From Chersky-840 sp963794615 (GTDB lineage Bacteria; Actinomycetota; Acidimicrobiia; Acidimicrobiales; UBA8190): a DNA stretch of 64,000 bases. Positions 44,073 through 53,301 of this stretch are shown piece by piece (position 1 is the stretch's first letter; each line of letters begins with the position of its first letter). Under the pieces are notes generated by a model. It had not been told where the DNA came from, searched no databases, and was given only the letters and a program-made list of their open reading frames with translations. The position numbers and the translations under genes are program-made. The stretch lies in the NCBI GenBank assembly GCA_963794615.1, contig CAWCEP010000012.1:62001-126000 (forward strand). Reading direction: 5' to 3'.

Positions 44073-45254
44073 ATGCGCCATCCGGACCTGGCGTCTGCCC
44101 TCCGCGCCGCCCTCGACCGCGACCCGTCGTCGATCCCGGCCGTGTTGGCCAGTCTGGGCCACGAGATCGGCGCAACCGACGTCGTCGCCTATCTCGTCGA
44201 CTTCGGACGGGTCGTCCTCGAACCGCTCGAGGACAACGCCACCCACACCGAGCTCCCCCACACCGAAGAGGTGGCCACCACCATGGCGGGCCGGGCGCTG
44301 CTCACCGGAGACGCCGTCACCGCCGAGAGGGAAGGGGCGTTCCGCGTCTGGGTGCCGATCCTGGAACGATCGGACCGGACCGGCGTGCTGGCCTTGACGC
44401 TCCCCGACATCGAGCCGGCGACGGTCGGGGTCTGTGAGGAGATCGGCCTGTTCGCCGGATACCTGATCGCCGTCAATGCCCGCTTCAGCGACGTGTTCAA
44501 CCTGCACCGGCGCCGCCAGGCCATGACGCTGGCGGCGAGCATGCAATGGGATCTGCTGCCCCCGCTGCACTTCACGTCGCCCCGGGTGACGGTGGCCGGG
44601 TTCCTCGAACCTGCTTACGAGGTCGGCGGCGACTGCTTCGACTACGCCGTCAACGGGCCCACGCTCGACGCCGCTCTCATGGACGCCATGGGCCACGGCT
44701 TGAACTCGGCCATGCTGGCCGCTCTCGCCATGGGGTGTTACCGCCACGACCGCCGCCAGGCACAAACGCTCGACGCCATGCACGAAGAGCTCGGGACGAC
44801 GATCGGGAACCACTACCCGGGGAACGGGTTCGTCACCGGTCAGCTCGTCCAGCTCGATCTGGAGACGGGCAGCCTGCGGTGGACCAACGCCGGGCATCCC
44901 ACGCCTCTGCTCATCCGAGGGGGCCAGGTGGTGGGTCAGCTGGGGTGCAAGCCGACTCCTCCCTGGGGCGTCGGACTCGATCAAGCGCCGGCCACGGTGG
45001 CGACCGAGATGCTCGAACCGGGCGACAGTCTCCTCTTCTACAGCGACGGTGCGGTCGATGCCAGAACCGCGGACGGGGATGGATTCGGCCTCGAACGTCT
45101 GGCCGACCTGGCCGGGCAGTCTGCATCCGATCAACTGCAGCCGGAACAGGTCGTGCGCCGGCTCGGCGCGGCCGTCATCGAGCACCACGCGTCCGAGCTG
45201 AGTGACGACGTCACGCTCCTGCTCGTGCAGTGGCACGGGCCCGGAGCATCCTGA
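44073..45254 (+). CDS. SpoIIE-type PP2C phosphatase with N-terminal GAF-like domain
   Basis: 393 residues, ATG 44073. Residues 1-150 look like a GAF-type sensor ('SLGHEIGATDVVAYLVDFGR', 'FRVWVPILERSDRTGVLALT'). Residues 150-390 are the PP2C/SpoIIE phosphatase with metal-binding Asp in 'EVGGDCFDYAV' and 'ALMDAMGHGL', plus 'WTNAGHPTPLLIRGG', 'LLFYSDGAVDAR' and 'SDDVTLLLVQW'. Such proteins dephosphorylate anti-sigma antagonists (RsbU-like). No partner switch genes are adjacent. Confidence 0.9.
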   Translation: MRHPDLASALRAALDRDPSSIPAVLASLGHEIGATDVVAYLVDFGRVVLEPLEDNATHTELPHTEEVATTMAGRALLTGDAVTAEREGAFRVWVPILERSDRTGVLALTLPDIEPATVGVCEEIGLFAGYLIAVNARFSDVFNLHRRRQAMTLAASMQWDLLPPLHFTSPRVTVAGFLEPAYEVGGDCFDYAVNGPTLDAALMDAMGHGLNSAMLAALAMGCYRHDRRQAQTLDAMHEELGTTIGNHYPGNGFVTGQLVQLDLETGSLRWTNAGHPTPLLIRGGQVVGQLGCKPTPPWGVGLDQAPATVATEMLEPGDSLLFYSDGAVDARTADGDGFGLERLADLAGQSASDQLQPEQVVRRLGAAVIEHHASELSDDVTLLLVQWHGPGAS

Positions 45255-45371
45255 CATCGACGGGCAGACGATCGAGCGGTTCTGAGCACGGGAGGTGCGA
45301 CACGGGCCTCCCCGGGCCTGGTGGGTACGCTCCACCTCCATGATCGCCAGCAGACGCACCGCGGCCCTCCC

Positions 45372-46240
45372 ATGAAGATCGGCATCGCACTCGGCACGGT
45401 CCGGCCCGAGCGCTGGGCCGAGGTCAGCTGCGAGGCAGATCGGCTCGGATACGAGTCGGTGTGGATGCCCGAGCATCTCGTGTTACCCGTGGCCGCGGAC
45501 GGGAGCCCCTACGCCGGGGCCGACCACCCCCCGATCCCCTCCGACGTGTCTGTCTTCGACGCCTTCGCCTATCTCTCGTACCTGGCCGGCCGCACCAGCC
45601 AGATCCGGTTCGGCACGCATGTCTACAACATCGGTCTCCGCCACCCCTTCGCCGTGGCCAGAGCCGTCACGACGCTCGACGTCGTCTCCGGCGGCCGGGC
45701 CGAGTTCGGGGTCGGGGCCAGCTGGCTCGAGGCCGAATGGGACGCCGTCGGCCTCGACTTCGCAACGCGGGGCGGCGCGTCGACGAAGCGATCTCGGTCT
45801 GCCAGCGGCTGTGGGCCGACCGGATCGTGGAACACCACGGTGAGCACTTCGATTTCGGGCCTGTCATGTTCGAGCCCAAGCCGGTGCAGTCCCCGTGGCC
45901 GCCCATGCACATAGGGGGCGACGGACCCGCCGCGTTGCGCCGAGCCGCACTCGTCGGGGACGGATGGATCCCCATGAACCACACTGTCGCACAGATCCCG
46001 GCCGCCGCTGCTCGCATTGCCGCCCTGCGCGAGCAGGTGGGTCGGACCGGGGTGGTCGAGATCACGATGGGCGTCGAGGCCGACCTCGACGCCCTCCGCC
46101 GCGCCGCCGAAGCCGGGGTCGGGCGCGCCCTGGTGCGGCCCTGGTCGAGTGGTCGACAGACCATGGACGGGTTGCGCCGGTTCGCCGATGAGGTGCTCCC
46201 CGAAGCGGGAGCGCTGCCGGTGGTCCTTCCAGGCCTGTAG
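45372..46240 (+). CDS. LLM-class (luciferase-like) F420/flavin oxidoreductase, frameshifted
   Basis: ATG 45372 ('MKIGIALGTVRPERWAEVSC'). The N-terminal frame has 'YESVWMPEHLVLP', 'LAGRTSQIRFGTHVYNIGLR' and 'VSGGRAEFGVGASWLEAEWD'. At a GGGG run near 45772 one G appears missing; the next frame continues 'RRVDEAISVCQRLWADRIVE', 'PWPPMHIGGDGPAALRRAAL' and 'GDGWIPMNH', then runs to 46240. The corrected protein is about 289 residues, normal for TIGR03619-type members. These reduce or oxidise small molecules with F420 or FMN; the substrate is unknown. Confidence 0.87.
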
Positions 46241-46301
46241 CGCAGTCCCCGGCGGCCGTCGCGGCCTCGCGGGGCTGGGCGCGGTCGCGTAGAGTCGCCG
46301 G

Positions 46302-47459
46302 ATGCGAATTCTGGTGCTCGGTGCGGGTTTCGGCGGCCTCGAGCTCTCGACGAGGCTGTCCGAGCGGTTCGGCGACCAGCTCGATCTCGTCCTGATCGAC
46401 CAGGGCGAGGGGTTCGTGTTCGGCTTCTCCAAGCTCGACGTCATGTTCGGGCGGGCACTGCCCTCGATGGTCGTCCACCCCTACCGTGATCTCGTCAAGC
46501 CGGGGGTGCGGTTCGTGCAGAGCACCATCCACTCGATCGACCCGACGGCCAAGCGCGTCGTGACCGACGCCGGTGTCTTCGAGGCGGACATCATGGTGGT
46601 GGCGTTGGGTGCCGATCTCCACCCCACGGCCACGCCAGGACTCGTCGAGGTCGGGCACGAGTTCTACACGGTGTCGTCGGCATTCGCCCTGCGGGACGTG
46701 TTGTCGAACTTCGGCGGTGGGCGGGTGATCGTGGGAGTGACCTCCATCCCGTTCAAGTGCCCGCCCGCGCCGAGCGAGACGGCGCTGTTGATGCATGACT
46801 ATCTCCTTCGGCGCGGGTTGCGCGACGGTTCCGACATCTCGCTCGTGATGCCGCTGGGCGTGCCCATCCCGCCGTCGCCGGTCGCATCCGAGGCGCTGCT
46901 GGCGGCCTTCGCCGAACGCGGCATCCATTGGTATCCCGAACGGTTGATCCAGGGGCTCGACCCCGACCGGAGACTGGCGCTGCTGAGCGACGGGACCGCC
47001 ATGCCCTTCGACCTCTTTCTGGGCGTCCCCGTCCATCGCGTCCCGGCCGTAGTCGAGGAGTCCGGACTGGCCGTCGACGGGTGGGTGCCGGTGGACCCCT
47101 TGACGCTCGAGACCGCTTTCGCCGGCGTGTACGCCGTCGGCGACGTGGCGAGCGTGGGGACGCCCAAGGCGGGCGTGTTCGCCGAGGGACAGGCCGCCGT
47201 CGTCGCCGAGCAGATCGGGGCCATCTTGGGGGGGAGTGCCGAACCGCTCCTCTATGACGGTCGCGGCGTGTGCTACCTCGCCTTCGGCGCTGACCTCGTC
47301 GCCCGCGTCGAGGTCACGTTCATGGCGGGACGTGCTCCCGACGGGGTCTTCGAAGGCCCCTCGCAAGCACTCTCCGACCAGAAGGGTGAGTTCGGCACCA
47401 GCCGCATCCGACGGTGGTTCGATCGGACCTGGCACGCGGAGGACCAGCCGGTCCCCTGA
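46302..47459 (+). CDS. NAD(P)/FAD-dependent oxidoreductase, sulfide:quinone reductase-like
   Basis: 385 residues, ATG 46302. FAD Rossmann 'MRILVLGAGFGGLELSTRLS', and 'GVYAVGDVASVGTPKAGVFA' as the C-terminal FAD motif. A Cys in 'IPFKCPPAPSETALLMHDYL' matches one SQR active-site position, but the full SQR triad of Cys is not evident. It could be an SQR-like or flavocytochrome c-type flavoprotein. It follows the LLM gene by 61 bp, possibly in one transcript. Confidence 0.8.
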   Translation: MRILVLGAGFGGLELSTRLSERFGDQLDLVLIDQGEGFVFGFSKLDVMFGRALPSMVVHPYRDLVKPGVRFVQSTIHSIDPTAKRVVTDAGVFEADIMVVALGADLHPTATPGLVEVGHEFYTVSSAFALRDVLSNFGGGRVIVGVTSIPFKCPPAPSETALLMHDYLLRRGLRDGSDISLVMPLGVPIPPSPVASEALLAAFAERGIHWYPERLIQGLDPDRRLALLSDGTAMPFDLFLGVPVHRVPAVVEESGLAVDGWVPVDPLTLETAFAGVYAVGDVASVGTPKAGVFAEGQAAVVAEQIGAILGGSAEPLLYDGRGVCYLAFGADLVARVEVTFMAGRAPDGVFEGPSQALSDQKGEFGTSRIRRWFDRTWHAEDQPVP

Positions 47460-47505
47460 CCCGGCAACCCGGTCTCGAGGGACGTGGTCTGCACCACGAC
47501 GGAGA

Positions 47506-48063
47506 TCAGTCCCCGTCGGCGGCCTTGAGGACCCCACAGATGGTGGCGTCGATCGTCCATTGCTCGGGGGGAAGGTGGTGTTCCGCAGCCCAGGACACGG
47601 TGAACGTCCTGCTGCCGGCATCCTCGAGCAGCTTGGCGCCCAGCCGGTCATGCGTCAGGTACAGGCCCACCCGTGCTCGCAACGACGGTCGTCCACCTTC
47701 GGAGGGCTCCCCCGCCCAGCGCAGCACCCGGGAGCGGCCGACAGCCAGTGCCGCGAGCGTGATCCAGACGCGAGCGAGCGTTCCGAACGACGACTCGACC
47801 TTGCCCACGTCATGCAGCAGGGCGGCCGCGATGACCTCCGGCCGCACGGGGTCGGGCTCGAGGAGTCGAACCGTGTCGCGCGCCACGCCCACGGCATGGC
47901 GCCGATCGGGCCCGGACATCCGGTGCCAGAGCGCCTGCTCGCCGTCCGATAGTTGATCCCGCGCCCACGCCTCGTCGGTGGGCGAAGGGCCGACGGGCAC
48001 GAGGGCGGAGAAGAAGCGCCCCGCCAGATGGCGCCAGGAACCGAATCCGCTGCTCGCCACCAC
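47506..48063 (-). CDS. HD-domain phosphohydrolase-like protein
   Basis: 185 residues from GTG 48063 or 48060 ('MVASSGFGSWRHLAGRFFSA'); upstream sequence lacks protein-like composition. An HD motif is in 'IAAALLHDVGKVESSFGTLA', with upstream His in 'RHAVGVARDTVRLL' and downstream 'HDRLGAKLLEDAG' and 'AAEHHLPPEQW'. These are the metal ligands of an HD phosphohydrolase. The product is a conserved actinobacterial protein of unknown substrate. Convergent with the SQR-like gene. Confidence 0.8.
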   Translation of the reverse strand: MVASSGFGSWRHLAGRFFSALVPVGPSPTDEAWARDQLSDGEQALWHRMSGPDRRHAVGVARDTVRLLEPDPVRPEVIAAALLHDVGKVESSFGTLARVWITLAALAVGRSRVLRWAGEPSEGGRPSLRARVGLYLTHDRLGAKLLEDAGSRTFTVSWAAEHHLPPEQWTIDATICGVLKAADGD

Positions 48064-48336
48064 CCGGTCAACGCTAGTGCGGCACTCGACGCTACCGGCG
48101 CGCCCCGTTGCGCACATTCGGTGCACGGTGCTCGCTTTCACGCCCGGGCCCGGGAAATGGGCCCTCCGACCCCCGGGCCAGCCCGACCGGCCCATCATGG
48201 CCGACGTCGTCGGTGCCGCCCACGGCACCGGGCCCCAATGCTTCACGCTCCTGTCAGGTTCTCTCGCCTAGATTCAGGGATTCTCGTTCGGGGTCGGGCG
48301 CACCCGAGCGCAACGAGGTGATCGGAGGTTCGACCC

Positions 48337-48948
48337 ATGGAGCACTTCCTCGAGACCTGGGGCTACCTCGCCGTCTTCGCGCTCAGCTTCATCTCGTCGA
48401 TGGGCCTGCCGGTCGGGGCCGAGTTGGCGGTCATCTACGGCGGGGTGCTGGCCAGCGGACAGATCCCCCACGAGCCTCACCACCTCGCCCTGGCGCTCGT
48501 CATCGTCCTGGCCGCCGCCGGAGAGGTTCTGGGGTCGCTGGCCGGCTACCTCATCGGCTTCTACGGAGGCCGCCCGTTGGTCGACCGGTTCGGCAAGTAT
48601 TTGCTGCTCAGCCACAGGGATCTCGACAGGGCCGAGGCATGGTTCGCTCGCCGCGGCGAACCGCTCGTGCTGTTCGGTCGTTTCGTGCCCCTGCTCCGCT
48701 CCTTCGTGTCCTTCGCCGCCGGACTGGGGGAGATGGCGATCGGGAAGTTCCTGGTGTTCACGGTCATCGGTTGTGCGATCTGGTGCACCGCCCTGGCCAG
48801 TCTCGGCGATGCCCTGGGATCGAGCTACAACCATGTCCTCAAGGACTTCAGCGATGCCGGATACGTGCTCGCCGCTCTGGCCGTGATCGCCGTGATCGGG
48901 CTGTTCGCCCACCGTTTCCGGGCGGTGCGCAAGGAACGGACCGGGTAA
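48337..48948 (+). CDS. DedA family (SNARE-associated/VTT domain) membrane protein
   Basis: 203 residues, ATG 48337 with GGAGG upstream. 'SSMGLPVGAELAVIYGGVLA' and 'AAGEVLGSLAGYLIGFYGGR' form the first half. 'RRGEPLVLFGRFVPLLRSFV', 'SFAAGLGEMAIGKFLVFTVI' and 'GCAIWCTALASLGDALG' are the conserved DedA core with the key Arg residues. DedA proteins act as membrane transporters, probably for undecaprenyl phosphate or phospholipid scrambling. Monocistronic. Confidence 0.9.
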   Translation: MEHFLETWGYLAVFALSFISSMGLPVGAELAVIYGGVLASGQIPHEPHHLALALVIVLAAAGEVLGSLAGYLIGFYGGRPLVDRFGKYLLLSHRDLDRAEAWFARRGEPLVLFGRFVPLLRSFVSFAAGLGEMAIGKFLVFTVIGCAIWCTALASLGDALGSSYNHVLKDFSDAGYVLAALAVIAVIGLFAHRFRAVRKERTG

Positions 48949-49046
48949 CGCACCCTGGAGGTGGGTCCTCTCACGAGGTCCACTGGGCTCATGATCCTGA
49001 GAAACCGGAGGGCTAGCGTGGGGTGCTCCGTCCGAGAGGGGGATCG

Positions 49047-49478
49047 ATGACCAAGGTTCTCTACACGGCCCACGCTGAGGTGACCGGAGGCCGCGACGGA
49101 CACGGGGCCACGACCGACGGCGAGCTCCAGGTCGAGCTGCGCAGACCCAAGGAACTGGGCGGCCCCGGCGATGGGACGAATCCCGAGGCGCTCTTCGCGG
49201 TCGGGTACGCAGCGTGCTTCGAGAGCGCTCTCGGCGTCGTGGCTCGTCGGAAGAAGGTCGATGCGGGCGAGGTGACCATCCACTCGTCGGTGAGCCTGTC
49301 GCCCACCGGCGATGGTGGTTTCAAGCTCTCTGTCACCCTCGACGTCTCCCTGCCCGCCGTCGGTGATCGGAGCACGGCTGCCGAGCTCGTCCGCAGCGCC
49401 CATGCGGTGTGCCCGTACTCCAACGCAACCCGCGGCAACATCGACGTGGAACTGCTCATCGACGGCGAATCGCTCTGA
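49047..49478 (+). CDS. ohr: organic hydroperoxide resistance protein (Ohr/OsmC family)
   Basis: 143 residues from ATG 49047. The reactive Cys pair is C57 ('GYAACFESALGVVARRKK') and C122 ('HAVCPYSNATRGNIDVEL'), both in place. 'LYTAHAEVTGGRDGHG' at the start is Ohr-like. It reduces organic and fatty acid hydroperoxides using lipoylated proteins. No ohrR regulator is adjacent. The pirin gene follows after 53 bp. Confidence 0.92.
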   Translation: MTKVLYTAHAEVTGGRDGHGATTDGELQVELRRPKELGGPGDGTNPEALFAVGYAACFESALGVVARRKKVDAGEVTIHSSVSLSPTGDGGFKLSVTLDVSLPAVGDRSTAAELVRSAHAVCPYSNATRGNIDVELLIDGESL

Positions 49479-49531
49479 ACGCCGCTTGCACCTTTCATAC
49501 CGGTCTCTGGCCCGAACGATAAGGAGTCGTC

Positions 49532-50542
49532 ATGCCTGCTGTGGCCGTCGATGATCTGTCCACCCTCCCCAAGGTCGGGCGTCCCGATCCGATGGTGACG
49601 CCCGAACGCCCGGTGGTGTCGGTCACGACTGCTCCGCGCGGCTTCGAGGGTGAGGGATTCCCGGTGCGACGGGCCTTCGCCGGGATGAGCTTGCAGGAGC
49701 TCGACCCGTTCGTGCACATGGACCAGATGGGCGAGGTCGACTATGCACCAGGTGAGCCCAAGGGGACACCATGGCACCCCCACCGGGGATTCGAGACGGT
49801 GACGTACATGATCGACGGCACCTTCGCCCATCAGGACTCCCAAGGAGGTGGCGGCCTGATCACCGACGGTGCGACCCAATGGATGACGGCGGGCGGGGGC
49901 ATCCTCCATATCGAGACGCCCCCCGAGGACCTCGTGATCTCGGGTGGCTTGTTCCACGGTGTCCAGCTCTGGGTGAACCTGCCGGCTCGGGACAAGATGA
50001 TCCCACCCGCCTATCAGGGCCTGGAAGCCGATCAGGTGACGTTGCTGTCGTCTGCCGACGGCGGGGCCCTGGTGCGGACGATCGCCGGGGAGGTCGGCGG
50101 GCACCGCGGTCCGGGGTCGACCCACACGCCGATGGCGCTCATCCACGCCAGCGTGGCGGCCGGCGCGCTCCTCCAGCTCCCGTGGGAACCGAGCTTCAAC
50201 GCCCTCGTCTACGTCCTGGCCGGATCGGGCCGGGCGGGACCGGATGGGCAACCGGTCCGGAGCGGTCAGCTGGTGGCGTTCGGCTCCGGCGACTGGATCT
50301 CGCTGCGGGCCGACGATCGTCAGGACTCGGGCACCCTCCATCTCGAGGTCCTCGTGCTCGGGGGCCAACCCATCGGAGAGCCGGTGGAGCACTACGGGCC
50401 GTTCGTCATGAACAGCCGAGACGAGATCGTCCAAGCGCTCGAGGACTTCGAGGCCGGTCGCCTCGGCACCGTTCCCCCCGACGCCCTGATGCCCTTCACA
50501 CCCGACCCCGTCCCGATCCGCGTCGAGCACACCGGCATCTGA
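49532..50542 (+). CDS. pirin family protein
   Basis: 336 residues, ATG 49532 with AAGGAG 5-10 bp upstream. The N-terminal cupin has the metal-binding motif 'PWHPHRGFETVTYMIDGTFA' and 'WMTAGGGILHIETPPED'. The C-terminal pirin cupin contains 'ALVYVLAGSGRAGPDGQPV' and 'YGPFVMNSRDEIVQALEDF'. Pirins can act as quercetinases or metal-dependent regulators; the role here is unknown. Lies directly after ohr, suggesting an oxidative-stress link by context only. Confidence 0.92.
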   Translation: MPAVAVDDLSTLPKVGRPDPMVTPERPVVSVTTAPRGFEGEGFPVRRAFAGMSLQELDPFVHMDQMGEVDYAPGEPKGTPWHPHRGFETVTYMIDGTFAHQDSQGGGGLITDGATQWMTAGGGILHIETPPEDLVISGGLFHGVQLWVNLPARDKMIPPAYQGLEADQVTLLSSADGGALVRTIAGEVGGHRGPGSTHTPMALIHASVAAGALLQLPWEPSFNALVYVLAGSGRAGPDGQPVRSGQLVAFGSGDWISLRADDRQDSGTLHLEVLVLGGQPIGEPVEHYGPFVMNSRDEIVQALEDFEAGRLGTVPPDALMPFTPDPVPIRVEHTGI

Positions 50543-50545
50543 GCT

Positions 50546-51367
50546 TCAGGCGCCAGCGTCGTCGGGACGCCCGGGCTCCAACGGGGGCGCCGGCACCTGG
50601 ATGGCGGGTGCCTCGGTCCCGCCGTCGATCTCGAACACCTTGCCCGTGACCCACGACGAGGCGTCCGACACCAGATACAGCACCGCACAGGCGATGTCCT
50701 CGGGCTCGCCGGGACGCTGCATCGGCGTGCCGGCGACGAACTGCCGGCGCAGGTCATCGTCGGTGAGCACGATCTCGAGCGACCGTGTGGCCACGCCGCC
50801 CACGTCGATGGCGTTGACCCGCACTCTCGGGGCCAGCTCGGGAGCGATGTTGCGGGTCATGCGGTCGAGCGCAGCCTTGGCCGAGCCGTAGGCGACGAAC
50901 ATCGTCTGCGTCATGCTGGCGGAGCGTGACGAGATATTGACCACGGCGCCGTGGCCAGCCGTATCGACCATATGGCGGGCGGCGAGCTTGGTGAGGGTCA
51001 GCGGGGCCGTCACGTTGAACGCGAAGGTCCGGGCCATGAAGCCCTCGCTGGTGTCCATGGCGGCTCGGGGCATCGCTCCCCCGGCGTTGTTGACGAGGAT
51101 GTCGAGACGGCCGAACTCCTCGACCGTGTGCTCGACGAGGTGTGCACACGCCGCTGCGTCGAGGACGTCGGTCGCCACCACCACGGCTCGGCGTCCGACG
51201 GAGCGGACGTGGTGAGCCACCTCCTCGAGGTCGGACTCGGTGCGGGCCGCCAAGACCACGTCGGCTCCGGCCTCGGCCAGGCCGATGGCGATCCCCCGCC
51301 CGATCCCCAACCCTGCCCCGGTGACAACGGCGACCCGCCCCGTGACGGCGAAGCGGTCGAGGATCAT
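50546..51367 (-). CDS. short-chain dehydrogenase/reductase (SDR)
   Basis: 273 residues, ATG 51367 overlapping the upstream gene stop by 4 bp. Cofactor motif 'VVTGAGLGIGRGIAIGLAEA' and 'LVNNAGGAMPR'. Catalytic Ser in 'VVNISSRSASMTQ' and Tyr/Lys in 'VAYGSAKAALDRMTRNIAPE'. 'DVGGVATRSLEIVLTDDDLR' is near the substrate loop. Classic SDR, NAD(P)H dependent. Translational coupling with the DapB-like gene suggests they act on the same substrate path, perhaps lipid or steroid oxidation as in mycobacteria. Confidence 0.9.
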   Translation of the reverse strand: MILDRFAVTGRVAVVTGAGLGIGRGIAIGLAEAGADVVLAARTESDLEEVAHHVRSVGRRAVVVATDVLDAAACAHLVEHTVEEFGRLDILVNNAGGAMPRAAMDTSEGFMARTFAFNVTAPLTLTKLAARHMVDTAGHGAVVNISSRSASMTQTMFVAYGSAKAALDRMTRNIAPELAPRVRVNAIDVGGVATRSLEIVLTDDDLRRQFVAGTPMQRPGEPEDIACAVLYLVSDASSWVTGKVFEIDGGTEAPAIQVPAPPLEPGRPDDAGA

Positions 51368-52455
51368 GACCCGCTCGAACCCTCGACCCTTCGCCCCTTG
51401 CGGTGCAGGTCGGATGCAGCCCGCCCCGCCACCAGGGGCAGGTCGAGATAGGTGCGCAGTCCCGCCTCGGCCCGGCACACATAAGGGATGGCGTTGACGC
51501 AGTGCATGGCGGTGGCGACGATGCCGGGGTTGCGGAGCAGACCCGCCTCCACCGTCTCGGGGTGCAGCTTCTTGAACGTAGTCAGGCAGTTGGGATCGCC
51601 GCTGACCTCGACCTCGAAGCGCTCGCCGCCGGGGCCGAAACGCCAGGCGGGGTCGAGGTGCTCCTCGCCCATGAGCCAGTTGACCGCGGCGGTGATGACC
51701 GGTTCCCCGCCGACGAGGGCCTCCCATTGGAAGCGTTGCGCCGCCACCGTCCCCGGGTGGATGGGACCGATGGGCGAGTCTATGGGGACGGTGGCCACCG
51801 CCATGTCGTGGGTGGTGCGCAGCTCGGGCTCGATGTCGAAGCCCAGCTCGTCGGCGACCATGAAGACCGATTGACGAAAGCCACCACCGAGCGCGTCGAT
51901 CATGATGCTGGCCCGAGCCTCCTCGGGGGTCTTGCCGAACAGCATCCAGTCTCGCACCACGTCAGGCGCTCCATAGGTGCGGATGTCGGAGAACTCCTCG
52001 GCACGCACGTGGGTGATCGACCCCGACAGGGCCGACACCATGAGGGGGAACCGCTCGGTGATGCCGCCGGGATGGATGCCGGTGCCGTGCAGGGTCACTC
52101 CGGCGCCCTTGGCGATGGCGTCGACGCGCTCCCGCTCCTCGCCCGGTGGGTAGAACCAGCCCAGGGGGGTGACCACGTTCTTGCCCGATTCGAGGATGGC
52201 GGTCACCACACCGGGGTCGGCCATGAACGGGCTGTACACGACGCAGTCGGCCTCGGTGGCGAGCAGGGTGGCGATGTCACCGGTGGCGGTCACCCCGAGG
52301 GGCGCCCGGCCCAGGAGCGTGCCCAGGTCGACACCGTCCTTGGCGGGGCTGTGGACCCATGCCCCCGCCAGCTCGAGCTCGGGATGGGCGAGCACCCCTT
52401 CCATGGCGGCACGGCCCACTCCTCCCGTGGCCCACTGGATCACTCGAAAGCTCAT
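51364..52455 (-). CDS. dihydrodipicolinate reductase N-terminal-domain dehydrogenase
   Basis: 363 residues, ATG 52455 with AAAGGA upstream. A Rossmann fold 'VIQWATGGVGRAAMEGVLAH' and DapB-like 'VVTPLGWFYPPGEERERVDA', 'LHGTGIHPGGITERFPLMVS'. Related to 2,4-diaminopentanoate dehydrogenase and many uncharacterised actinobacterial proteins, it is not the lysine-pathway DapB itself (too long, different C-terminus). NAD(P)-dependent oxidation or reduction is expected. First gene of a two-gene unit with the SDR. Confidence 0.87.
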   Translation of the reverse strand: MSFRVIQWATGGVGRAAMEGVLAHPELELAGAWVHSPAKDGVDLGTLLGRAPLGVTATGDIATLLATEADCVVYSPFMADPGVVTAILESGKNVVTPLGWFYPPGEERERVDAIAKGAGVTLHGTGIHPGGITERFPLMVSALSGSITHVRAEEFSDIRTYGAPDVVRDWMLFGKTPEEARASIMIDALGGGFRQSVFMVADELGFDIEPELRTTHDMAVATVPIDSPIGPIHPGTVAAQRFQWEALVGGEPVITAAVNWLMGEEHLDPAWRFGPGGERFEVEVSGDPNCLTTFKKLHPETVEAGLLRNPGIVATAMHCVNAIPYVCRAEAGLRTYLDLPLVAGRAASDLHRKGRRVEGSSGS

Positions 52456-52560
52456 GCCGCGTCGTCCTTTCTGCTCGGCGTGGGGCTCGACGACGGCAAT
52501 GATGCCACGCAGTGCCCCGAGTGACTCCTCCGAAAAGCGGTGAAGAGATCCCTCGGTCGA

Positions 52561-53301
52561 TCAGGGTCGAGCGGCTCGGGAACCGGTCACGAGACGCTCC
52601 CGGTCGAACATCCGGGAGACCATGCGCAACGCCCGCAGATCGATGACGAGCAGAGCGACCGCGAAGACGACGGCGACCTTGAATGTCGGATCGATCACAC
52701 CGATCCCGAGGAGCACGACCACGCCCAAGGGGGGAAAGCTGGCGATCATCCCCAGCTGCTGGGCGACGCGAACCTCGCTCGCCCGAACCGACACCGCCAA
52801 GCCGACGACGATCGCCCATCCGGCCAACAACGGCGTGAAGAGGACCAGGGCCAGAATCACCGGTCCCTGACGGAACACGCTCGAGGCCACGGCCGGGTTG
52901 GCGAAGAGCCGAACGACCCCAAAGAAGATCGCGTACACCGCGTAGGAGAGCGCCACCGTCGGGATCATGACCGCGGCCGCCTTCCCCAGGATGAATTCCT
53001 GTCTGCGGATCGGCGTGGTGAGTAGCGGCTCGAGTGTCCCCTGGTCCCGCTCACCGACAACCGAGTAGGCGGCCAGCGTGGACGGCATGATGACCGGAAT
53101 CAACAGCAGCAGCAGCAGGGGAAGGTCGTAGTACTTACTCGACGTGTTCGACGATCCGACGAAGACGGCCAACGTGGGCTGGATGAGGAAGATGGCCGGA
53201 AAGACGGTCATGGCCACGACAATGGAGCGTTTGCGCCGGTAATCCCGCAGCTCCTTGCGGACCACGGCGCGAATACGGCTCGGATCGACGCCCATCATCA
53301 T
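52561..53301 (-). CDS. ABC-2 family transporter permease (NatB-like)
   Basis: 246 residues, starting ATGATGATGGGC at 53301. Six membrane helices; 'AVVRKELRDYRRKRSIVVAM', 'SVVGERDQGTLEPLLTTPIR' and 'EFILGKAAAVMIPTVALSYA' are the ABC-2 permease signatures. It overlaps the upstream ATPase stop by 4 bp. With the ATPase it would form an efflux system; the natural substrate cannot be read. Confidence 0.87.
   Translation of the reverse strand: MMMGVDPSRIRAVVRKELRDYRRKRSIVVAMTVFPAIFLIQPTLAVFVGSSNTSSKYYDLPLLLLLLIPVIMPSTLAAYSVVGERDQGTLEPLLTTPIRRQEFILGKAAAVMIPTVALSYAVYAIFFGVVRLFANPAVASSVFRQGPVILALVLFTPLLAGWAIVVGLAVSVRASEVRVAQQLGMIASFPPLGVVVLLGIGVIDPTFKVAVVFAVALLVIDLRALRMVSRMFDRERLVTGSRAARP

Noticed and set aside
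46302..47459. Assignment as a true sulfide:quinone reductase
   Set aside because: Only one of the expected active-site Cys is evident, so only a broader flavoprotein call is supported.
51364..52455. Assignment as lysine-pathway DapB
   Set aside because: It is about 100 residues longer than DapB and only the N-terminal dinucleotide domain resembles it.
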